NCBI GenBank assembly: GCA_001821015.1
Contig: MHRQ01000012.1
Coordinates: forward strand, 3,459 to 38,428
Length of the DNA: 34,970 nt
Reading direction: 5' to 3'
Source: Candidatus Taylorbacteria bacterium RIFCSPHIGHO2_02_FULL_46_13
GTDB lineage: Bacteria > Patescibacteriota > Minisyncoccia > Phycocordibacterales > DSPV01
Shown here: piece by piece, positions 30,428 through 34,970 of the stretch
Layout: each line of letters opens with the position of its first letter
How positions within the stretch are numbered: the first letter of the stretch is position 1
Program-made: the position numbers and the translations under genes
Notes under the pieces: model-generated
What the model was told of the DNA's origin: nothing
The model's input: only the letters and a program-made list of their open reading frames with translations
The model's database searches: none

Positions 30428-30461
30428 TTCATTCTCAAATTCTTGAGAATTTGAGAATGAA
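30428..30461. repeat. 34-bp palindrome between atpE and atpF
   Basis: Perfect 16-bp arms (TTCATTCTCAAATTCT and complement) around a TG centre. It shares the CATTCT...AGAATG ends of the palindromes in atpG and atpA, but is intergenic. Confidence 0.85.
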
Positions 30462-30466
30462 TGTGG

Positions 30467-30685
30467 TTACACAAATTTTATGATTAAGGCTACCACCAGA
30501 GCGTAGATTGCGATTGCTTCCGCAAATGCGATAGCGAGAATCATTGCCGTCTGGATTTTTGGAGCTGCATCTGGATTGCGCCCGATTGCTTCCATAGCTT
30601 TACCAGCCAAAAGACCGATGCCGATACCGGGGCCGATTGCACCAAGACCGATCGCAAGACCGGCTGCTAAGTTTGTGAGATCCAT
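30467..30685 (-). CDS. atpE: ATP synthase F0 c subunit, proton type
   Basis: The 72-residue two-helix proteolipid has the Gly-rich first helix (GLAIGLGAIGPGIGIGLLAG), the polar loop (GRNPDA) and the second helix with the ion-binding carboxylate E56 (IAFAEAIAIYALV). The residues that make a sodium site in known Na+ c-rings are not present: the Gln position is I23 and the residue after Glu is A57, so proton coupling is expected. Unusually, it is the first gene of the transcription unit; atpB is not upstream. Confidence 0.96.
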   Translation of the reverse strand: MDLTNLAAGLAIGLGAIGPGIGIGLLAGKAMEAIGRNPDAAPKIQTAMILAIAFAEAIAIYALVVALIIKFV

Positions 30686-30734
30686 TGATGTGTCTATTAA
30701 TTACTAATAACGTACTAATAAATGCTTAGTCCCA

Positions 30735-30811
30735 GCTAGAATTCGGATGCGGAAAGACAAGATTCTTCTCTGTCCGCATCCTACTTCTAGCCACTGCCCA
30801 TTACAGTGGGA
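30735..30811 (-). promoter_or_regulatory. Structured leader of the ATP synthase operon
   Basis: GCTAGAA/TTCTAGC (30735-30741, 30785-30791) and GGATGCGGA/TCCGCATCC (30745-30753, 30773-30781) form one long stem with a 3-nt internal loop. A second hairpin, CCACTG/CAGTGG, follows (about 30791-30810). Both lie in the predicted ~155-nt 5' UTR of atpE, so a regulatory role is possible. They could also be relics of a terminator from the lost upstream gene. Confidence 0.55.
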
Positions 30812-30847
30812 TAACTAAAAACGTGCTCAACCACCTCGTTTGCCACT

Positions 30848-30876
30848 ATCATACTGTATTTATGAATAGATTTCAA
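30848..30876 (-). promoter_or_regulatory. Promoter of atpE and the downstream ATP synthase genes
   Basis: On the minus strand TTGAAA (30876-30871) and TATGAT (30853-30848) are separated by exactly 17 bp. Transcription would start near 30841. It supplies the operon with its own promoter even though atpB is not upstream. Confidence 0.7.
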
Positions 30877-30911
30877 CACACACATATGTTCCAATCGGCT
30901 TGTATGGTTTG

Positions 30912-30920
30912 TGCTAGAAT
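30912..30920 (+). promoter_or_regulatory. Extended -10 promoter of the restriction-modification gene
   Basis: TG-C-TAGAAT (30912-30920) ends 6 nt before the ATG at 30927, so the mRNA should be leaderless. No convincing -35. Confidence 0.6.
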
Positions 30921-30926
30921 GAAACT

Positions 30927-33308
30927 ATGTCCAGAAATGAAAAGTGGACAGAGAATTTTGTCCGCAAAAGACTGGCTTCCGTTGGTATTACGGATGAGGG
31001 GGGCTTTGTGGTAGATGAACAAAAGAGCGATAATCCCCGCGTTGAGAAATTATTGAAAAGCGCAAGTAAATCTGGTAACAGTGTAGGCAAGCCGGAGTTT
31101 TTGATTTCTCACAAAAAGGCCAATAAAGATTTTCTGATAGTCATAGAGTGCAAAGCTTTGACCAAAAACCATGTTTCTGAGACCAGAGACCAATACAAAG
31201 ATTTTGCAGTTGATGGAGTGTTGTTGTATGCGTCGCATTTGGCAAAGGAGTTCAATGTAATTGCAGTTGCAGTCAGCGGGCAATCAGAGCAGGAAATAAA
31301 GATTGATACCTTTCTAAATCCAAAAGGGGTAGGATCGGCAACTGTTTTAACCGATGAAAAGAAAGTTCCAGTAAAGCAAGTTGTCTCTTGGGAGGACTAC
31401 ATACGTTATGCAACGTATGATGAAAATCTGGCGCAAGCGAGGAAAAGTGGTCTGAATAAGTTTTCACGCGACCTCCACGATTACATGCGCGATTATGCAA
31501 AAATCACAGAGGCGCAAAAACCACTCTTAGTCAGCGGGGTGCTTATTGCTCTCATGGAAGAAGGTTTTAGGAGAGCATATTCCACGTACGAGAAACAAGA
31601 CTTGGCGAAGAAGACCTTTGAAGTGATACGAGACAAAATTAAAAAGGCACAACTTGGTGCCAACCAAGAAGAAAAGAAAAAAGCGGTTATTAACGCGTTC
31701 AGTTTTATTGAGCACCACCCCGAACTTCAGAAATTTGATAAAAAGAGGAATGAATCTCCGCTTGCCCACATTGTGAGAGACATTGACGAGAAGGTGAGAC
31801 CTTTTACCCAAGACCCCAATCACTATGATTATGACGTCATCGGTAATTTTTATGGTGAGTTTATCCGCTATACAGGTGGAGACGGAAAAGGACTTGGTAT
31901 TGTTTTGACGCCGAAACACATCACGGACATGTTTGCCGACTTAGCAAAACTCAATAAAAATTCGGTTGTGCTGGATACATGTTGCGGAACCGGCGGATTT
32001 CTTATTTCTGCCATGAAAAAGATGACAGAGGGACTTGATGAGAGAGAGCAGGTAAAGATTCTTGAAAACTCGCTTTTCGGTGTTGAACAAGAGCCGAATA
32101 TGTTTGCGCTTGCCGTCTCTAACATGATTTTGCGCGGCGATGGCAAGACGAATTTATATCAAGGGGACTGTTTTGACGAGGAGATTTTCAAACAGGTGAA
32201 AGGAAAGGCGACCGCCGGATTCATTAATCCTCCGTTCTCACAGAGAGGCGATGATCGTCATGAGTGGAACTATGTCATTACCTTACTTGACGCGCTACAA
32301 AAAAATGCAACGGGTATCGTGATTGTCCCGATGCAACTTGCTATTGATCAAAACCAACTCCGTGAACGGCTCCTGAAAGAACATCGTTTGGAAGCAGTGA
32401 TGAGTATGCCAAATGACCTTTTTTATCCAATAGGGATTGTGTCCTGCGTTATGGTATTTACCGCCCATGTTCCACATGATAGTGATAAGCATCACGAGAC
32501 GTGGTTCGGTTCTTGGAAAGATGATGGGTTTAGAAAAGATCGTAATGAAGGTCGAATCCCTACATCTCGCTGGCTTGAGATCAGAGAAAAATGGATTGAA
32601 ATGTTTCGCCGAAAAGAGATTGCAGGCAAGAGTGTTTGGAAAAGAGTCGTTGTAAATGATGAATGGTGTGCTGAGGCATATCTAGAGACAGATTATTCTG
32701 TTTTAGACGATAAAGACTTCAAGCAGGTTGTTCTTACCTATATTGCCTATAAGGTTAGAGGTGGTAGTTTGTCTTTTGTTAAAGAATTTCTTGGTAAGTC
32801 GGCTAAGCAGAAATTAATATTTTCAGACCGTACATGGACATGGTTCAGGTATGAAGATTTGTTTGACGTAAAAATCGGAAAGAGTGTTGATTTAAACAAG
32901 CTTGGGCAATCAGAAGACGGCATAAATTATGTCGGTCGGACAGAAGAGAATAATGCTATAACCGCAAAGGTTTTGAATGACGGGAGTTTTATAGTGTACG
33001 AAGGAAATTGTATTACAGTGCCTATGGTTGGTAACGAGTTAAAGTCAAGTTACCAAACAGAACCATTTTGTGTCTCTCAAAACATCGCGATTTTGTACCC
33101 CAAAGGTTTTGCACTCAACCTGTATAACGCGCAGTTTCTTAATACCATTATCAGGAGAGATGCTTTTCGTTTTGCGTATGGAAGGACCTTGAGTTTGGAC
33201 AGATTGAGGATGTTGAAAATTAAACTCCCTGTAAGCAAAAAGGGAGATCCCGATTGGCAATTTATGGACGACTATATAAAATCTCTGTTGCATTCTTCTG
33301 CTATCTGA
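30927..33308 (+). CDS. Single-chain Type IIG-like restriction-modification enzyme
   Basis: The 793-residue protein joins three parts. The N-terminus (about 1-140) has a PD-(D/E)xK-type nuclease core (GKPEFLISHKKANKDFLIVIECKA). A helical linker and an HsdM-like gamma-class adenine methyltransferase follow (about 200-520), with the SAM motif DTCCGTGGF and catalytic NPPF. The C-terminal part (about 600-790) resembles a Type I specificity half-site (YEDLFDVKIGKSVDLN; GRTLSLDRLRMLKIKLP). Cleavage, methylation and target recognition in one chain define Type IIG. Recognition site unknown. It is read against the ATP synthase operon and stands where atpB would normally be. Its stop is 2 bp from the stop of an atpB fragment. 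Confidence 0.9.
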   Translation: MSRNEKWTENFVRKRLASVGITDEGGFVVDEQKSDNPRVEKLLKSASKSGNSVGKPEFLISHKKANKDFLIVIECKALTKNHVSETRDQYKDFAVDGVLLYASHLAKEFNVIAVAVSGQSEQEIKIDTFLNPKGVGSATVLTDEKKVPVKQVVSWEDYIRYATYDENLAQARKSGLNKFSRDLHDYMRDYAKITEAQKPLLVSGVLIALMEEGFRRAYSTYEKQDLAKKTFEVIRDKIKKAQLGANQEEKKKAVINAFSFIEHHPELQKFDKKRNESPLAHIVRDIDEKVRPFTQDPNHYDYDVIGNFYGEFIRYTGGDGKGLGIVLTPKHITDMFADLAKLNKNSVVLDTCCGTGGFLISAMKKMTEGLDEREQVKILENSLFGVEQEPNMFALAVSNMILRGDGKTNLYQGDCFDEEIFKQVKGKATAGFINPPFSQRGDDRHEWNYVITLLDALQKNATGIVIVPMQLAIDQNQLRERLLKEHRLEAVMSMPNDLFYPIGIVSCVMVFTAHVPHDSDKHHETWFGSWKDDGFRKDRNEGRIPTSRWLEIREKWIEMFRRKEIAGKSVWKRVVVNDEWCAEAYLETDYSVLDDKDFKQVVLTYIAYKVRGGSLSFVKEFLGKSAKQKLIFSDRTWTWFRYEDLFDVKIGKSVDLNKLGQSEDGINYVGRTEENNAITAKVLNDGSFIVYEGNCITVPMVGNELKSSYQTEPFCVSQNIAILYPKGFALNLYNAQFLNTIIRRDAFRFAYGRTLSLDRLRMLKIKLPVSKKGDPDWQFMDDYIKSLLHSSAI

Positions 33309-33310
33309 GA

Positions 33311-33423
33311 TTAGTGGGCTTCGGCGCGCGTGAATGAGGAGAAGGCAAGCATGGCGAGGACTGCAAAGATAATAGCCTGGATGAAGCCGATGAAATAAAG
33401 ATTGTTGAGCAAGTAAAATAAAA
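33311..33423 (-). pseudogene. C-terminal fragment of atpB (ATP synthase subunit a), copy 1
   Basis: On the minus strand this reads NLYFIGFIQAIIFAVLAMLAF then SSFTRAEAH and a TAA stop. That is the usual C-terminus of subunit a, with the conserved FIQAxIFxxL motif of its last helix. Everything upstream is missing: the frame runs back only into the terminator of the restriction gene. It has a near-identical counterpart at 34435-34550. Confidence 0.82.
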
Positions 33424-33445
33424 GTCCTGCAACTGTAGGACTTTT
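33420..33445 (+). terminator. Terminator of the restriction-modification gene
   Basis: AAAAGTCCT (33420-33428) and AGGACTTTT (33437-33445) form a 9-bp stem with an 8-nt loop; the T-tract is in the descending arm. It lies beyond the atpB fragment. Confidence 0.7.
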
Positions 33446-33496
33446 ATAAGCGAGGTGCACCTTTCTAGCGCCGTAGGTGAGAAAAAAACGCAAGCA

Positions 33497-33529
33497 TAAA
33501 AAAACGGCACACAATTTTGTGCGTGCCGT
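33497..33529 (-). terminator. Terminator of the two-gene membrane operon
   Basis: ACGGCAC/GTGCCGT (33504-33510, 33523-33529) with an inner ACA/TGT; on the minus strand it is followed by T7 (33503-33497). Confidence 0.8.
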
Positions 33530-33546
33530 GTGTAGCGAACACCAAC

Positions 33547-33738
33547 TCATCTCGCGTGGTGGTTACTAATGGTTACCAAGGTGAATGCCCATGCGAGCAG
33601 GCCCGCAATGATAAACATCATGATAGTCCACATGATCGCTTTTATGGGGTACATCCTCCGGCGGTGCTCGATTTCTTCATCAAGGTAGTCAAGCGCCGAG
33701 TTTTCTTTTGGGTGCTGAACTGTATCGTTTGTTTGCAT
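33547..33738 (-). CDS. Small single-helix membrane protein
   Basis: The ATG at 33738, preceded by a G-rich Shine-Dalgarno (AAGGGGGGG), gives 63 residues: a charged N-terminal half (ENSALDYLDEEIEHRRRMYP) and one membrane helix (about 35-55), ending TISNHHAR. A longer frame to 33834 overlaps the upstream gene and is not favoured. It follows the 156-residue membrane protein after 19 bp and shares its CsoR-box promoter. Family unknown; the terminal HH may bind metal. Confidence 0.68.
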   Translation of the reverse strand: MQTNDTVQHPKENSALDYLDEEIEHRRRMYPIKAIMWTIMMFIIAGLLAWAFTLVTISNHHAR

Positions 33739-33757
33739 TTTCCCCCCCTTCTTAATT

Positions 33758-34228
33758 TTATGGGTTAATGAGGTTGGCCACCAAAAGGTAAAGCCATAGC
33801 AAAAAGAGAATCGCGTACACAATCGTAAGTCCATCTATCCCCCGCGCGATTTTCCTGACGCCTTGAGGCAGGAAAAATTCTTCCGTGAGGCGATGGAAAA
33901 ATCCATCTATCGCACCGAAGCTGAACTCAAGCTCTGTGCCACGCCGCATAGTTTTCAGCAAGAACATGACGGTTCGCTCTTCTATCCACATGATGGCAAT
34001 GGTAGTATGTAGACCGACAAGTGCAATGATAAGTGCTCCCGCTCCTTTTCCCGTCGTGGCTTTTCCTACCTGCATGTAAAAAGTGAACAATGCTGATTGA
34101 AGCCCTACGGCAAATGCCGCCACAATAAAGCGCAGACTCGCAAAGAATTTCCAAGCCTCCGCTACCACACCGTACTCCGTACGGAAGTTTTCCTGCCGAT
34201 TCTCATCCGTACTTTTTCCGTTACTCAT
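33758..34228 (-). CDS. Membrane protein under a CsoR-type promoter
   Basis: The 156-residue protein has three or four hydrophobic segments (FIVAAFAVGLQSALFTFYM; ALIIALVGLHTTIAIMWIE; VYAILFLLWLYLLVANLI) and a charged N-terminus. A Shine-Dalgarno (AAAGGAG) fits the ATG at 34228. Family unknown, not clearly related to known copper transporters. The promoter 55-83 bp upstream carries a palindrome like that of csoR, so copper-dependent expression is predicted. The gene pair is flanked on both sides by atpB 3' fragments. Confidence 0.72.
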   Translation of the reverse strand: MSNGKSTDENRQENFRTEYGVVAEAWKFFASLRFIVAAFAVGLQSALFTFYMQVGKATTGKGAGALIIALVGLHTTIAIMWIEERTVMFLLKTMRRGTELEFSFGAIDGFFHRLTEEFFLPQGVRKIARGIDGLTIVYAILFLLWLYLLVANLINP

Positions 34229-34282
34229 TAGTAGCTCCTTTCTAGGTTTTCAAAGGACAAAGTCCTCTCTCTTTCTGCGCGA

Positions 34283-34311
34283 AGAATACCCGCAGGGGTA
34301 TAGTTTGTCAA
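34283..34311 (-). promoter_or_regulatory. Promoter with CsoR-type operator in the spacer
   Basis: On the minus strand consensus TTGACA (34311-34306) and TATTCT (34288-34283) are spaced by 17 bp. The palindrome ATACCC/GGGTAT with centre GCAG (34286-34301) fills most of the spacer. The architecture is the same as at the csoR promoter (3944-3972), which suggests a common regulator. Confidence 0.78.
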
Positions 34312-34331
34312 ATACCCAGGATGTCAGTAAG

Positions 34332-34349
34332 TTAGTGTGCTTCAGCGCG
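34332..34349 (-). other. Possible third, very short atpB 3' tail
   Basis: On the minus strand this reads RAEAH then TAA, as in atpB fragment copy 1 (16 of 18 bases equal). It is too short to be certain. It lies between the CsoR-type promoter and fragment copy 2. Confidence 0.3.
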
Positions 34350-34434
34350 GGCTTGCCCGTTCGGATTCTCAACGCACTCTCACTAAAGCGAACAGGGTGT
34401 GTCCGTTACAAGAGCGGTGTTTGGTACGCTAGTG

Positions 34435-34550
34435 TTAATGTCCAGAATCCGTTCGGGTGAAGGAGGAGAACGCGAGCATGGCGAGGACTGCAAAGATAAT
34501 AGCCTGGATGAAGCCGATGAAATAAAGATTGTTGAAGAAGTAAAATAAAA
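34435..34550 (-). pseudogene. C-terminal fragment of atpB (ATP synthase subunit a), copy 2
   Basis: The minus strand encodes NLYFIGFIQAIIFAVLAMLAF then SSFTRTDSGH and TAA. Bases 34475-34550 match 33348-33423 over 76 bp with two mismatches; the last codons differ. The similarity to copy 1 ends at the same 5' point in both. No start codon or upstream helices of subunit a are present. Confidence 0.82.
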
Positions 34551-34560
34551 AGTGATTCGT

Positions 34561-34589
34561 TTGCTTAGCGTAAATTTATTTGCTATTAT
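34561..34589 (+). promoter_or_regulatory. Promoter of the DUF5678/protease pair
   Basis: TTGCTT (34561-34566), 17-bp spacer, and TG-C-TATTAT extended -10 (-10 hexamer 34584-34589). The ATG at 34596 lies 6 nt after the -10, so a leaderless mRNA is expected. Confidence 0.75.
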
Positions 34590-34595
34590 AGCTGT

Positions 34596-34790
34596 ATGGC
34601 AAAAGATTGGACTAAAATATTTAAGAAATACAAGGGTCTTTGGGTTGCTCTTGCTGATGATGAGGAAACTGTGCTTGGGGCAGGAAAAACCCTCAAAGAG
34701 GCTTTTGAATTAGCGAAGAAAAAAGGTTATAAAGAACCCATAATGACTCGTATGCCAGAGGAGATAGTCTCCTTTGTCGGTGCGTTATGA
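34596..34790 (+). CDS. DUF5678 family small protein
   Basis: The 64-residue protein matches the DUF5678 pattern: FKKYKGLWVALADDEETVLGAGKTLKEAFELAKKKGY, then PIMTRMPEEIVSFVG. This family commonly sits directly upstream of a small retropepsin-like aspartic protease gene, as here, with a 4-nt overlap (ATGA). A partner or antitoxin-like role has been suspected from that pairing, but I know of no proof. Leaderless expression is predicted. Confidence 0.8.
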   Translation: MAKDWTKIFKKYKGLWVALADDEETVLGAGKTLKEAFELAKKKGYKEPIMTRMPEEIVSFVGAL

Positions 34791-34970
34791 AGTTTAACTA
34801 TAAGCGTTACGGTCACGTACTGCGTCCGGTTATTCCAATTAAGCTGTTGCACGCTGACAAGTCGGTCAACTACGAGGTGTTGGTAGATTCTGGTGCTGAT
34901 TTGTGTTTGTTTGAAGCCGAACTCGCAGAATTTTTAGGTATTGAAGTTAGTAAAGGATTGGCCAAAGAAG
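34787..34970 (+). CDS. Retropepsin-like aspartic protease domain, cut off by the window
   Basis: The visible 61 residues include the start (MKFNYKRYGHVLRPVIPIKL) and the catalytic motif VLVDSGADLCLFEAELAEFLGI. The DSGA motif followed by a hydrophobic flap region is typical of single-domain clan AA proteases (retropepsin-like), which act as dimers. The remainder lies beyond base 34970. It is translationally coupled to the DUF5678 gene. Confidence 0.8.
   Translation, partial: MKFNYKRYGHVLRPVIPIKLLHADKSVNYEVLVDSGADLCLFEAELAEFLGIEVSKGLAKE

Noticed and set aside
33424..33550. Complete small gene reading through atpB fragment copy 1 from 33550
   Set aside because: The upstream half crosses two terminators and has no subunit a sequence; only the last ~36 codons are atpB-like.

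Overview
The window looks like part of a chromosome from a Patescibacteria/CPR bacterium, most likely of the Parcubacteria type. This is inferred from gene content: a stand-alone SWIB-domain protein, many small anchored proteins with one N-terminal membrane helix and no known family, a compact ATP synthase operon with shortened delta and epsilon subunits, a DUF5678/retropepsin-like pair, and few biosynthetic genes. No rRNA, tRNA or CRISPR array was seen, and no integrase or transposase was recognised.

Layout. 1-3.5 kb: a truncated membrane protein, an anchored DUF4382 protein, and a convergent two-component system (sensor kinase plus an OmpR-type regulator whose reading frame is broken at an A6 tract). 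3.5-10.2 kb: a SWIB protein, then a co-directional copper/thiol island. It begins with a CsoR/RcnR-type repressor under an operator-in-promoter, followed by a CopB-type P1B ATPase, a DUF1573 protein, a CcdA-like thiol transporter and five small or uncharacterised proteins. Copies of one dispersed palindromic repeat lie at both ends. 10.3-16.8 kb: housekeeping genes (GIY-YIG protein, guanylate kinase, BipA/TypA, a SAM-riboswitch-controlled PLP enzyme of Cys/Met metabolism, a DEAD-box helicase with a long leader). 17-19.8 kb: small anchored or membrane proteins of unknown function. 19.9-24.1 kb: an extracytoplasmic redox cluster (DipZ-like thioredoxin plus CcdA, divergent from MsrA, then cupredoxin, DoxX-like, VKOR and pterin carbinolamine dehydratase). 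24.1-30.9 kb, minus strand: the ATP synthase operon atpE-F-H-A-(unknown)-G-(unknown)-D-C. 30.9-35 kb: a single-chain restriction-modification enzyme, a two-gene membrane operon with its own CsoR-type box, and a DUF5678/aspartic-protease pair.

Most notable structure. (1) Subunit a (atpB) is missing from its usual place upstream of atpE. Two C-terminal fragments of atpB (33311-33423 and 34435-34550), sharing a nearly identical segment of about 76 bp, lie beyond the restriction gene, which suggests serial insertions at the atpB 3' end. (2) Palindromes of 32-34 bp sit in frame inside atpG and atpA, where they encode nearly the same peptide (HS[DN]ILQN[IM]RMS), and a related one lies between atpE and atpF. 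They resemble the Rickettsia palindromic elements that insert into genes. (3) Two promoters 30 kb apart each carry a CsoR-type palindrome in a 17-bp spacer, linking a two-gene membrane operon to the copper island. (4) The first 14 codons of typA are duplicated just upstream of typA.

Working together: the copper island and the redox cluster together supply metal export, electron transfer across the membrane to envelope thiols (two CcdA-type proteins, a thioredoxin-like protein, VKOR), and repair of methionine oxidation. This is a large envelope-stress investment for a bacterium of this kind. Functions of the unnamed proteins are not known.
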